From NCBI RefSeq assembly GCF_000004195.4, contig NC_030677.2, forward strand, positions 60,518,222-60,582,221: a stretch of 64,000 bases of DNA. The letters run 5' to 3'. Shown here piece by piece: positions 34,701 to 49,700 of this stretch. The first letter of the stretch is position 1; the number at the start of each line of letters is the position of its first letter. The translations under genes were made by a program, and so were the position numbers. The notes below the pieces were generated by a model. That model was not told where the DNA came from. It searched no databases and was given only the letters and a program-made list of their open reading frames with translations. This stretch comes from Xenopus tropicalis. Lineage: Eukaryota; Chordata; Amphibia; Anura; Pipidae.

Positions 34701-37700
34701 CTGATTCAGATTACCATGGGAATGTACCTTTAGGGCGTGACAGCCTCTGGGTCCTTCTACAAGTAAAGGTATTGAACCTTAAATAAATATACATTTTTCA
34801 CAAAGAACATGTTTGTGGAGGAAATCCTTAGCAAAATCCACAATATGACTCATTAGGGTGACTGGACTGTTCAACCTGTAGTCTACCAGCACTAAAGGGT
34901 TTTTGCTGGCGGTCAAAAGTTTTAGTTGAGGGGCAGCAAAACAGCAGCTGGCTGGCTGGCCGGCCAGCCACACAACTAACTAGAATCACATGGGGGTTTT
35001 TTTGATTAACTGAAATGTTTCAATTATTTTACCACTAGAAAGATTTGTGGTGTAGCTTTCTTGGTGATGATAATTTGCATCGGTTTTGGAATTGCAAAGT
35101 GATATATTGGGTCTATACTTGGGTTACCCTCCCAAAACCACTTACATAGTACTGTTATGATAACAAACAAAAACTTTTTTGTGCATCAAAAGAATTGCAA
35201 CTAAAGAGGTTCAGACGAAACTTGGCTGGATTTTTTTAACATTTGTTCAAAGATGAGTGTCAGTAATTCTCAAAGACTGAAACCTTCAGTTTTTGAGTAC
35301 TGCTTATTTGCACACAAAGACTCGGCTGCAAATCTTGCAAAAATTGCTGCCATTCAGCTCAGTCCCTAACAGAAGTCTGTATTCACTGAATCTGTAGTTT
35401 TCTGGAGAAGGGACATCTGCCCTTGCAAAATTTGTATTTGGTTATATGGTGGCAGGCAGTACAATGGCCAGTCATCTAAAGTATCCAATCGATAGGTCAA
35501 AGGGCCACATGGATGAATACCATACAAGTAACTACACACATTTATAGCCTCCATTTCCATTGTTCCATTTGTGGCTCCACTTCCTCAGCTGCCACTGCAG
35601 CATGCACTTGCTTATAATGGTATATTGGAAGATGAGACAGATCATCTGCTATTATGAACGGAAGCAACCTCCCCAGGAATATATATTAAGATGGTAGAGC
35701 GGTATACTGTACAGTAGCTGAGAATAGCCAAACTGCCTCATCTGGGCATGTACTATCATTTCTAAATATAAAAACTGCAGTAAAATAAATTAAGGGGCAA
35801 ATTTATTAAACTATGAGATTGGAGCTCACCACAGAATAATTTTAGAAGTGTATTTATCAGCGGGTGAAAGATTTTACCATTTAATAAATACGCTTATAAA
35901 AATCCCATAGGAAAGAACAGAAAGTGGGTGAGTATTTTTCTGTAGTGAACTTTGATAAATCTGCCCCCTTGAGTGTAATGCACTGCAAACAGAAGCACAT
36001 TTTGGTTTGGTGCTACCCTAGGAAACGGACCTCCAACTGCCCCACCAAGCAGATCAGTGTATGGTCAATACAATTGGTGCATACATTACTCTGGAAGAGG
36101 GGGAACTCCCTTCCCCTCAGTTCCACTATTGGATTTAGCTGCACATGTCCAGTGGCAAGCCTTTTCTTTTAAATATATATGCACCCAAGGGCTGCCGCAC
36201 AAAAGCTCTCCTCTGGTGCCAGTACATAAATATACAGTGGCTTGCGAAAGTATTCGGCCCCCTTGAACTTTTCCACATTTTGTCACCTTACAGCCACAAA
36301 CATGAATCAATTTTATTGGAATTCCACGTGAAAGACCAATACAAAGTGGTGTACACGTGAGAAGTGGAACGAAAATCATACATGATTCCAAACATTTTTT
36401 ACAAATAAATAACTGCAAAGTGGGGTGTGCATAATTATTCAGCCCCCTTTGGTCTGAGTGCAGTCAGTTGCCCATAGACATTGCCTGATGAGTGCTAATG
36501 ACTAAATAGAGTGCACCTGTGTGTAATCTAATGTCAGTACAAATACATCTGCTCTGTGACGGCCTCAGAGGTTGTCTAAGAGAATATTGGGAGCAACAAC
36601 ACCATAAAGTCCAAAGAACACACCAGACCAGTCAGGGATAAAGTTATTGAGAAATTTAAAGCAGGCTTAGGCTACAAAAAGATTTCCAAAGCCTTGAACA
36701 TCCCACGGAGCACTGTTCAAGCGATCATTCAGAAATGGAAGGAGTATGGCACAACTGTAAACCTACCAAGACAAGGCCGTCCACCTAAACTCACAGGCCG
36801 AACAAGGAGAGCGCTGATCAGAAATGCAGCCAAGAGGCCCATGGTGACTCTGGACGAGCTGCAGAGATCTACAGCTCAGGTGGGGGAATCTGTCCATAGG
36901 ACAACTATTAGTCGTGCACTGCACAAAGTTGGCCTTTATGGAAGAGTGGCAAGAAGAAAGCCATTGTTAACAGAAAACCATAAGAAGTCCTGTTTGCAGT
37001 TTGCCACAAGCCATGTGGGGGACACAGCAAACATGTGGAAGAAGGTGCTCTGGTCAGATGAGACCAAAAGGGAACTTTTTGGCCAAAATGCAAAACGCTA
37101 TATGTGGCGGAAAACTAACACTGCACATCACTCTGAACACACCATCCCCACTGTCAAATATGGTGGTAGCAGCATCATGCTCTGGGGGGGCTTCTCTTCA
37201 GCAGGGACAGGGAAGCTGGTCAGAGTTGATGGGAAGATGGATGGAGCCAAATACAGGGCAATCTTGGAAGAAAACCTCTTGGAGTCTGCAAAAGACTTGA
37301 GACTGGGGCGGAGGTTCACCTTCCAGCAGGACAACGACCCTAAACATAAAGCCAGGGCAACAATGGAATGGTTTAAAACAATGAATGGCCCAGTCAAAAT
37401 CCAGATCTAAATCCAATTGGGAATCTGTGGCAAGATCTGAAAACTGCTGTTCACAAACGCTGTCCATCTAATCTGACTGAGCTGGAGCTGTTTTGCAAAG
37501 AAGAATGGGCAAGGATTTCAGTCTCTAGATGTGCAAAGCTGGTAGAGACATACCCTAAAAGCCTGGCTGCTGTAATTGCAGCAAAAGGTGGTTCTACAAA
37601 GTATTGACTCAGGGGGCTGAATAATTACGCACACCCCACTTTGCAGTTATTTATTTGTAAAAAATGTTTGGAATCATGTATGATTTTCATTCCACTTCTC

Positions 37701-40700
37701 ACGTGTACACCACTTTGTATTGGTCTTTCACTTGGAATTCCAATAAAATTGATTCATGTTTGTGGCTGTAATGTGACAAAATGTGGGAAAAATATGTTGA
37801 TTCAGAATTTCATGGTGTCAACAAATCCCAAAAAAGTTGGGACAGAACAGTTAACATGTATATATAAACAATTCACAAAAATGGTTTGCAGATACATTTG
37901 GATGAGGATCGGAGACACTAGGGGGAGGGCCCTGCTCACGAGCTTACATTCTAAAAGGGAGGGCTGAGACATAAGGTCAGGGTAACTAGCATGGCGTTAG
38001 AGTTCATGTAGGTGTGACAGTAAGTGCGGAGTGAGAGGTGAAAACCAGTGGTTGGTTAATGTTTGAGGGAAGATTAGGGGTACTAGTGGGTAATCGCATT
38101 TCTGATGAGAATTTTGGCAGTCTCATGAGTGAGGAAATGTCAAATGCGTGCAATGTTTTTGAGGTGAAACCGACAGGATTTATAGAGTGTTTGAATGTAG
38201 GGAGCGTGAAAGAGAGAGCAGAGTCAAATGTGACTCCTATACAGCGAGCTTGTGGAACTGGAGTTATATTAATATTTCCACGCAGACAGTGATGTCAGGC
38301 AGGGAAACAGAGTTGGAGGGAAGATGACCAGCCCAGTTTTGTCCATGTTGATTTTTAGGTGGCGAGAGCACATGAATGCAGAAATTGCAGTTAGACAGTC
38401 AGAGACACGAGCTAGCAGCGAATGCAGACCTGGGGAAGAGAGGTAGATTTGGGTAAATGATGAAAATGAAATCCAAAGGAGCTGACCCAGACCAGTGTTG
38501 TAGATTGAAAATAGAAGGGGTCCAAGAACAAAGCCTTGAGGCACCCCAACTGAGAGAGGCTTAGGAGTGGAGGTGGAGGCCGAATGGGAGACACTGAAGA
38601 AACAGTTGGAAAGATAGGAGGAGATCCAAGATAGAGCCTTATCTTGAATCCCCAGTGAGGATAGAATATGGAGCAAGAGAGAATGATTTTTATATTTATA
38701 TTTTATATAAATATAAAGACACGTAAATATTATGCTGTACAGAGCAGAGATTTTTTTCCCATAACACTAATCTTGAATGTAATTGTATTTTTGCATGTAT
38801 ATTACAGTATTGTTTGTACACATATTTACAGTAGCACTAGTTAGATTTTTTTAATATATCTAATATATCTACCCCTTGTTTTGCAGCAAATGGAGGAGAA
38901 CTGTACGAGAAACAATTTTTTGATCTCCAGCAGAGGTTGTATCTGGCAGAGCAAGAGAATCAGAAGAGATCTCGGGACCTGAGTACGGTTCTTGATGAAA
39001 TTAAACGAGCTGTAGAAGAAAAGAGGAATGCTTTTGAGAACCACACAGGTATGATTATCTTGTTATCTGAGAAGGGCTTCTGAGCAGAATGCAATGTTTG
39101 TGCTACATATTCATACATATCCTCATCCTACTTTTCTGGACTAATGTTGTCTTTTGCTAATTGCCCTTAAATTGTTGAATAATCTCTTCAGTCTGTGGTT
39201 AAACCATGATAATTACCTCTGTCATTCATAATGCTGAATCTTACTTGCTGTGCATATAACTTTTGTATTTCTCTGACTAAATAACATACCTTACCTCGCT
39301 ACCATGGGGGACTAATCTCCCCGAAATGCTTACCCACCGACAAGAATGTGGGATAGCATACATGTCGCTTTGGTTTTCTGAAGTCACCTCACAAGGAAAG
39401 GTAGGGCGACTTTGGAAAACCGAAGTGGTGCGTATTCCATCCTACCAGAAATTCACATTCTTGCTGGTGAAAAGGCATTTCAAGGAGAATAGTTATTCAT
39501 GGTAGTGAAGATTTATCACTACTATGTGGTGCTTAAAGCTCCTAAAGTAGCATTGTGTGTCATATAACATTCTGGGGAATAGCCTATGCTTTGGTTTTCC
39601 AAAATCGCAAGAAGTTGCCTGCAGGGGGAAACTTTGCACAACTTCAGAAAACTGAATTGATGCGTAGGCCTTTCCACCTGCGATTCCTTTTTTTTTCCAG
39701 TGGAAAAGCATTTTAGAGAGATTAGTCGTCCGTTGTAGCAGAGACCTATGGCGGGTGAATAATCTCTGCGTAGGACATCACACTAAGATGCACTAAATGA
39801 TCAGTTAACATCTAATTAAACAGTAAAGGGGGGCAGGGACTTACTATCTTAGGGGGTAGATTTATCAAAATGTGAGGTGTGAGGTGAAAGTTGAAATTTA
39901 CCATTTGATAAATAAGCTTCTAAATATCCCATAGGAATGAATTTAAAAGTGTGTGATTTTTTTCTGTGCTGAACCCTACTAATCCCACGTTTTGATCAAT
40001 CTGCCTCCAATACTTGGCTTTACAAGAAGCAAATTCTAAATTCCAAGTAACTAGATGATGCATTTCTGCTGATTTGTGTAATGACAAACTGTTGTCAAAA
40101 CAAAAATGATGGGGAAGTTCCCAGTATTTTGCCTTCGCCGCCCTTGTAATTACTGAGAAGGCAGTTTGAATATAGATACTAACTAACAGTGGAGGGTTTT
40201 GAGACCATCAGCCCTAAACATAGAAGTGAAGTCAATTTATAGCCATGGGGAAAACTGTAGAAAAAAGACAGAGTTTGAGCTAATCAGTCGATCAGGGGGC
40301 TGTATTTTCAGACTACTAAAAAAGCTTGGTACTTAAAGCTCCTAAAGTAGCCCTGTGTCATTGCCCCTAACATTCTGAGGACTTAAATGTGTCAAACCCC
40401 AGGTGCTGTGCCAGCTTACAGAATTGTTGAAGCCCAGAGATAGGGATGTAGCACCCCACTGCAAAAGATCACCTAGCAGATCCTCATGTTAATAATAATA
40501 ACATCTTTACTGAAGCATTCATTGCACTTGCAGTCATATTAGACATTTCTTACTTTAAAGGCAATGCCACTCTCTAAAGTAAAAAAAATATAGTACCTTT
40601 GCACTGGTGTGAATGTGAATTGCTGGTGGCAAATGCTTATACAGGTATGGGACCTGTTATCCAGAATGCTCGGGACCTGGGGTTTTCCGGATAAGGGGTC

Positions 40701-43700
40701 TTTCCATTATTTGGATCTCCATACCTTAAGTCTACTGAAAAAAATTTAACCGTAAATAAACCAAACAGGATTGTTTTGCTGCCAATAAGGATAATTATAT
40801 CTTAGTTGGGATCAAGTACAATGTACATTTTATTATTACAGAGAAAAAGGAAATCATTTTCAAAAAGTAGAATTACTTGCTTATAATGGAGTCTATGGGA
40901 GACGGCCTTTCCGTAATTCTGAGGTTTCCGGATAACGGATTCCATACCTGTATTGCAATTAATACTAATAAAATAAATAAGACTAAGTATAAAAATGTGC
41001 CCACCCCTAAGGTTTGTAATGCAGGTTTGTAATGGTGTCATTTTTAATGATTTTATCTCTTTCTGCAGTAACTCAGACACTTGAATATTTTGGCATAGCG
41101 AAGTTAAACTTATTTAGTTTCATTAGGGTTCTGCTGAGCCATGTGTGTAGTTAAGCCAAATTTAATTGCATTTACAGGTAGATGTTACTTTATAAGTGGA
41201 GGAAGGTGAATGTACAAGTACATTAGATGGGATTATAGGCAGATGGGGGATGTTCTTTTTTCCCATAAAAACGATCAAAGCACCAGAGGCCCCCCCTTTA
41301 GATTAGAGGAACAGAGTTTCCATTTGAAGCAGCGTAGGTGGTTTTTCACGGTGAGGGCAGTGAGGTTGGGGAATGCCCTTCCTAGTGATGTTGTAATGGC
41401 AGATTTTGTTAAAGCCTTTTAAGAGGGGCCTGGATGAGTTCTTGAACAAGCATAGTATCCAAGGCTATTGTGTTATTAATATTTACAGTTAGTATTGATG
41501 TTGGTATATATAGTTATGTATGTGAGTGTATAGATAGGTAAGTATAGGTTGTGTGTGCTGGGATTACTTGGAAGGGTTGAACTTGATGGACTGTGGTCTT
41601 TTTTCAACCTTATGTAACTATATATTCTATTCCACTGTAAGATAAAATACACTGGCAGGCCTGGACTAGCAATTTGTGCATTCTGGCAAATGCCAGAGGG
41701 GTTGCTTTAAGATGCCATGGACAGTCGCTATTTATTGGTCTGATGGGGCTGTTCCAGCCTGGGCTTGTGCACTGAAGGGATGTGTGTAGTAGGCTAACAT
41801 ATACACCCGTCACAGTCTAGCCACTCTTTATTTACAGTTGGCACAAACTAAAGGTGTTGGTCTGTATGGTCAGCTTTAATTAAAGGTTTTTCTGGTTTGA
41901 CTTTTTGCAGCACTGTGGCTTAAGCCTTTACTTTAGCCATTGTCCGTGGGATATTACTAAATCACAAAAGAATAAAATAGATCAGTGCTGTCCAACTGGC
42001 GGCCCGCGGGCCCCCTCTGTGTGGCCCCCCACCTGTCTGGCTGCTTTGATGGCTTACTCTTGTGTAAGCTTTAAATGGTATCAATACTGTGATTAACTGC
42101 CCCCCTGCATGGTTCTCACCTCAGATTCAGGCTGTAATCAGGCTGTATTGTTTAAATATGTAATCCCTTGTGTTGTTCACACCTTTTAATCTCTGCATTG
42201 TTCACCCCCTGCAGTGTTCACACCTCAGGCTCAGGCTGTAATCACCCCCATTGTTCCCCTGTTAACACCTCAGGAGCAGTAGAAACCCACAAATAATCCC
42301 TGCACACTACAAAAAGAACATATACTGAGGTGGTACTTTGATTAAAAAGTTTTTTAATATATAGTTATTGTGCAGACTGTAGGAGCAGTGCCAGCATTGT
42401 GTCACTGTAGGCTGCCTGTGTGTGCCATACACACAGGCATCATAGGGCAAGCAGAGTATGGCACACACAAGCAGGGTAGGGAAGGCAGAGTATGGCACAC
42501 ACAGGCCAAGTATGGCACAAACCAGCCAAGAATGGCACACACAGTGAAAGCATGGCACACAGGCAGGGTAGGGAAGGCAGAGTATGCACACACAGGCAGG
42601 GTAGGGAAGGTAGAGTATGGCACACACAGACAGGGTAGGGCAGGCAGAGTATGGCACACACAGGCAGGGTAGTGAAGGCAGAGTATGGCACACACAGGCA
42701 GGGTAGGGCAGGCAGAGTATGGCAGGTTTTTGCTGTACTACAACCATTAATATGGGTATGGTCATGTGATAACATGGGTGTGGTTTCAAGTGGGTGCGGT
42801 TTCAAAAAGGGGAGTGGTCAAAACTGGCTTCCATTATCGGCCCTCCACCACGTAGGTCGGAAAAATTCCGGCCCTCGGTACAACAGAAGTTGGACAGCAC
42901 TGAAATAGATCATGTTTCCGTGCATTCAAGTAACTGGGAATGTCAAGCATGTTCAGACTCCTTTAATAAGCCATTCTATAGGTGGATATTGTGGGGTTCC
43001 TTTAAGATCCAGTACTTTCTTCCAATAGCAGAGCCTAAAAGGTTTTGAGACTTTTTTGAGCCTGTAATAAGGTGGGTAAAATACTTCTGATGTTGGATTT
43101 ACATTTAGATTAATCTAAAAGGTCTGGAAACCACAGTCTTTGGCAGGCAACACACTTTTCCACTGCACCTAATCCTGCTGGGGTAATGGTTTTATTTCAG
43201 GGCAATATTTAGAAACATTAAAAATAGTGTAGAAATACATATTTCTGTTCTGCCTCTTACACATGTTGGCTTCTTTTAAAACCTGGGTCATGCATTAAAC
43301 AGGCAACAAAGCTACAAGTACAAATTGTCAACAAACTAAGTGCACAGGTTCTGTAAACCTATGTGGAAACCATCACAAAACCTACTTCTGTTTTTACACA
43401 GTTACAGTCATAGGAAAAGGTTTGCTAACCCCTCTCAGCCTGCATAATAATTTACTCCACTTTTAACAAAAAAGGTAGCAGTGGTATATCTTTCATTTCC
43501 CAGGAACATCTGAGTACTGGGGTATTTGTTGAACAAAGATTTTTAGCGAAGCAGTATTTTGTTGTATGAAATTAAATCAAATGTGAAAAACTGGCTGTGC
43601 AAAAATTTGGCTACCCTTGTAATTTTGCTCATTTGAATGCATGTAACTGCTCAATACTGATTACTGGCAACACCAAATTGGTTGGATTAGCTCTTTAAGC

Positions 43701-46700
43701 CTTGAACTAGGCAGGCGTGTCCAATCATGAGAAAAGTTATTTAAGGTGGCCAAAAACAAAGATTGTTTAGTATCATGGTTTAGGAGAAGGCTACAAAAAG
43801 TTATCTCAGAGGTTTAAACTTTCAGTTTCAACTGTATGGAATGTAATCAGGAAATGGAAGGCCACATGCACAGTTGCTGTAAAACCCAGGTCTGGCAGGT
43901 CAAGAAAAATACAGGAGTGGCATATGAGGAGAATTGTGAGAATGGTTACAGACAACCCAAAGACCTGCAAGAACATCTTGCTGCAGATGGTGTATTTGTA
44001 TATTGTCCTACAATTCAGCACAATTTGCACAAAGAACATCTGTATGGCAGGGTGATGAAAAAGAAGCCCTTTCTGCACTCACACCACAAACTGTGTAGTC
44101 GCATGTTGTATGTTGTATGCAGAAGCTCATTTAGACAAACCACAGTCATTTTGGAACAAAGTGCTTTGGACTGATGAGACAAAAATTGAGTTATTTGGTC
44201 ATAACAAAAAGCGCTTTGCATGGTGGAAGAAGAACACTGCATTACAAGAAAAACACCTGCTACTTACTGTAAAATTTGGTGAAGTTTCCATCATGCTGTT
44301 GGGCTGTGTCAAGGGTCGAATGAATTCAACCCAATATCAACAAATTCTTCAGGATAATGTTCAAGCATCAGTCACAAAGTTGAAGTTACGCAGGGGTTGG
44401 ATATTTCAACAAGACAATGACCCTAAACACAGTTTGAACTCTATAAAGGCATTTATGCAGAGGGAGAAGTACAATATTCTGGAATGGCCATCACCGTCCC
44501 CTGACTTGAATATCAACAAAAATCTGTGGGATGATTTGAAACAAGCTGTCCTTGCTCGGCAGCCATCAAATTTAACTGAACTGTATGGACGAATGGTCAA
44601 AAATACCGCCATCCAGAATCCAGACAATCATCAAAGGCTATAGGAGGCGTCTAGAGGCTGTTATATTAGAAAAAGGAGGCTCAACTAATTATTAATATAA
44701 TATCTCTGTTGGGGTGCCCACATTTATGCACCTGTCTAATTTTGTTATGATGCATATTGCATTTTTTCTGTTAATCCAATAAAATGAATCCCTGCTGAAA
44801 TACTACTGTTTCCATAAGGCATGTTATACTGTATATTAAAAGGAAGTTGCTACTTTTAAAGCTCAGCCAATGATAAACAAAATTCCAAATAATTAAGAGG
44901 GGTTCCCAAACTTTTTCATATGACTGTATAGTAACTTTGCCAAGTTATACAAGAGCATTAAAGAAAGTGACGGACAGCCACGTCAAGCTTTTGGTTATTG
45001 GGGGATGCCAGTAAAACCTCCATGTTTATGATGTTTTTATGTGAATAATAAATGATTATGTATATTTTAGACTCTGCCTGGTGCTCTGTGCTAAGGATCG
45101 ACAGTTGGTTTGGTGATGCTTTTCCAGGGGCTGGATTGCAGATATAATATAATGTCGTAGCAAGTCTATAGGCAGTAACCAGTGAGTGCTCCTTTTTTTA
45201 CCATCCGTTTAAGTATAAAAGAGCATAACTTTGTCATAAATTCAGGAGTCAAAAATTGTCATAAATGTAACCCTCCAGTACACATCATTTTTACCAAAAA
45301 AGAAAGGAGCCTCTTATAGAGAATTTACCCCATAGGGAATACTCAGCATCCTGCAACTTTATAATAGTAATAGGAATATATAAGTATATAATATAATAGT
45401 TATTTAACAAACTTTAAACTGTTTCCTTGGGTTTAAAATGAAATACACTTTTTTTTTGTTTGTTTTTTTTTAAATATGCCCCTTTGTCTAGAGTGTTGTT
45501 TATAAGGGGATTCCAAGGTGAGGTTGCAGGGTTTCCGTTTTGTTAAAGTGATTTTACGATTATTATAATTATCCATTTTATAAAGGTCTGAATAAGTACT
45601 AAATACTATTCTCACACAAAATTTACTATGTCTAGAAATTTGTATGCCTGTGAGTTGCTCAACTGTTGCTAAAGTTTGGCTTTTAGGACTTAGTCACACA
45701 TCGCCTTTTCTGGCAAACGGTGGTGAGGAAACATTGATACTGCACCAAACTGCCCTGTGACTGTAAGCAGTGGCATGAATAACATCCATGTGTCACTGCG
45801 CACGCATGGGTTAGTATGAAGCGGCATCTGGCAGTGTTTTTCACCAGCGGAGAAATGCCATGTGTAACAAAGCACTTAGAACTCTGTGTGCTGTCTGTTT
45901 CACTTGGAGAGAATGCAAACATTAGGTGGAATGCTAAGTAGACAGGTTTATTGAGTTCTCAGGGCCTGCTAGCTTACTTTTTTTTTTTAAATATATTATT
46001 TATGCTATTTTTGCCTTCACTGAAGTCTTGGCTCTGTACCATCTTTGTGAGCTTATGCTTCATTGGCATATTTTTATGCTCTGTCTCTGTGCTACAAATA
46101 GAATGTGCCACTGCTGGTTCTATGTTTCTTCTTTTTCTGTTTCAGACTTGCTGCAGAGGCTTTGCTTAAGTGTTGCTTTTCATGTGTTGTAAGGCCTAAC
46201 AGCAGGTTATGATGACCCAAAAACTAAATTTCTGTAGTAACAGCAACTCCATATGGCTGATTGGTCTCTGATGATCTCTTGGTTCTGCTGACAATAATTC
46301 ATTAACTGAATCTCTCATGAATCAAGTGGCAATATCAGTTTTTTGCATGCAGATGGTCTGCATGTAGTCTGCTTAGTTATATGGATTTCTCTTTTGTGTT
46401 TGATTTCCCTTATTATCCCCCTGAGATGGAGATTTTCATCTGACACATCTTCTATGGACCCTCTTATTGTCTTACACCTATTGTCTTCACTACTAGAGCT
46501 CCACTAGAACTGTACAATCTGGCCACATCTAACATTTGTTAGCTTTCCAGGGCACAAAATCATTGTAAGCTTTTATAAGCCTGAAATAAGTGTAAATTAA
46601 TGTATATCTCTCTATTAGAAGTTACAAATTTTTTCTCAATTGAATATATATCATGTATATCATTATTTCTGATGACAAATATACCTCATTTCTTTATCTC

Positions 46701-49700
46701 TTGCTACTAATAAATCTTATTGCTTTCTATCCACACCTGTAAACTAAGGTGCAAAGTTCTGTGTGTGCAAGCAAGTTGTGATATAGTGAATACAGTAGTG
46801 AGGTAGTGATTTTTTTCCATTTATCTTTTTTTTTTTTAAAAAATGAGGGATTGTTAGCAATAAAAATGTTAGCAATGAAGGTCATTAATATTTAAATTTA
46901 TCTATAAAATAGTTGCCCTTTAGTAAAGAGTGGCCCTCTACTTTTTTCGTCAACTTTTGTATGCTTAGGCCAGGGGCACATGAAGTGGATTGTCTGCTTT
47001 CATCTGGCTGTGCATGCATATATATATATATATATAATTTCTTTTGCCACTAATCTTATTGCTTTCTGTCCACACCTGTAAACTAGGTGCAAAGTTCTAT
47101 CTGTGCAAGCAGGTTGTGATGTAGTAAATACATTAGTGGGGTAGTGATTTGTTTGTTTATCCCATTTTTATTTTAAAATGAAGAGGGATTTTTTGTAATA
47201 AAAATGTCAGCAATGAAGGTCATTCATATTTCTCTGTAAAATAGTTGCCCTTTGGTTAAGAGCAACACTCTTCACTTTCTTTAACGTTTCTACGCGTTCC
47301 AGCGGCACATGTAGTGGATTGTCTGCACATGAGAGCAGATCCATTTTCCTTCATCCCAGAAAAGATTTCAGCTTGTATAAGATAAAATCTTTTTATACTT
47401 TGTTACTGCCAGTTAAATATATTGGGGGACACTTGCATGTCTCTCCAGATTTTCAAATATGCCTGTTAAATTACTGTTAAATTTACTGCCAGATGAATTT
47501 ACTGCCAAATGATTTTTGAATTTTTTGATTTTGTGCTTTTTTACTTAACAAGCATTTCCTTGTGGGTATTTTTACTTTGTAATATTTTTACCTCAGAAAT
47601 CTATATTTAAATGTAATTTTCAGAACATGAAATGAATGTTTGCAAAAACTCCTTACTAACTCTACCTACCCTAAGCATGTTTTAAATTACCTTGTTTTCC
47701 TAACATTGAAAACCATAAAAATTTATTTTGATTATATGTGCAAACCTAGAGACCCCATATCTCGCACCAATACCTGATGTGTATAGTTTTGTGGAGATCC
47801 TGGACTTGTGATCAAAAACACATAGCAGTAGAAGTATTTGCAAGGCCAAAAAGACATTAAGCTGACCAGAGAACACCATTAAATTTGGAATACACACATT
47901 CTGGCACATAAAAATGGTTAATAGGCATTTGTACTCCATTCTACCAAACTACACAGCTTTGCTAATCTTAGTGGTTTTCTAAAATTTCTGAAATTCAACT
48001 TAGAACTCCCATTTTACAGCATCTTATTTGCCACATGTTCCTAGGTACTAAGATTTAAATATGAGCGCCAAGGTTTTTTTTTTAACACTGTGATACCCAT
48101 GGATTTTATTACTTAAGTATAAGTCATGTGAAGACTCCAAAATTGTGCAAAGTTTCACACTGAAGCAACAGAGACTCTATGAGGTAGTTGACCCAAATGA
48201 AATACATTTTAAATAAATTCTGATGAATTCAAAATTAAGATATGTGTCTTTCTACTCTAAACAAAGACCAGGGGTCTTTAGAAAATGTTGATACCCAATA
48301 TGTATAGGAATACAAAATTATATGGTATGTGATGCCTCAAAATTAAACTCCAAACCAGCCAAAGCAATAAAAATAAACTATGGCAGATTAACAAGAGTGG
48401 TCAATATCTCAGTTCTACCAGGCTCGCTATGCAAGTAATGTTTTATGGCAACAAAAATTACATCTCCAATGCTGAACTAAAAATTCAGTAAAACATGTAA
48501 AAAATGCAATAAAATCACTTTAATAAAATAATAATTACATGGTGTAAATAGCACAGGAAAAATATATGGAAAAAAAACACTCCATTCACACAGACTGGGT
48601 GGTGTGTGTGTGCACTGGGATCGTACAAAATATCTTCCACCCAAAAAATGTAAGCACGCATTATTGAGAAAGATTTGTGTGTTAAATGGGGGAAAAGCAT
48701 GCAGGCTGTAGTTGGAGTAAGGCCACATGTTCACAAAGTATGGAGGGGTGGCGCTAGGAGATCAGGATGTGTTTACTGTTCTCCTGTGCCATTTCCTACA
48801 CTGTGTATGTCACCCTGGGGCAGATAATCGAGTGGGGAACAAAAGAGCAGCTTTAATGGCATCCACTGATCCCTAAACTGCCACTTATCCTATTCATTGT
48901 ACAATTCATGGTTGTTAATGGGTTAGATAAAGGTCATCAAGTAAAGTTGGCACTACATGGCTGCATCCACTTGTTTGGAAAGGATTATCCAATGTTCAGC
49001 TAGCAATTAGATTATCCTATGGGGCCTGCAGAGGCTCGTCACATAAGGACCACATCAATGTGTTGATCCACACGTAGAGAGGATTTTTAAACCTTTCAAG
49101 TTTTGGCCAGATATCAGTTGTGGAGGCCAGTGGGTCCTATGCGCAGATAAGCTGCCAAGTTGGTCTGAAGAGGGCTAAATAGTATTAATAGTAGTGGTTT
49201 ATCCTTGTTGTATTGGCCAGTGAGGCCCAATGTTTTATATGTGTGTCCATTAATTTGATCTTATTAATTGGAGAGAACTAACTTTCTACACTATGTGGGT
49301 TTGGATGTGGTTTTTTGGTTGTTTTTGGTTTAGCAGAAAGACAAGAATTGCAAGCAGAAAGCCATCTAAGCCAAGGATTTCGGGCTCATAAGTAGTTTAT
49401 GTTTCTGATATTATTAACCCATATTAAGTTCTTATGAACTGTATTGTAAGACTGATTCATCTTCTTTCTAGTTGAAGAGATACGATGGAAAGTTTTGAAT
49501 ATGTCCAGCAGACTTCCTGTGCAATTTGCAAACATCTATATGTTCCTGCCTCATCTAATAGGACATGAAGACCAGATGCGACCGAATGTACTCTATGGAC
49601 AAGATAGAACTGGTGGTAAGTAATACATACTAAATGTTATATTGGGCATAACAATCGGATCACAGTCATGGTAAATGCAGGCCATTGGGGCGAGGAGTGC

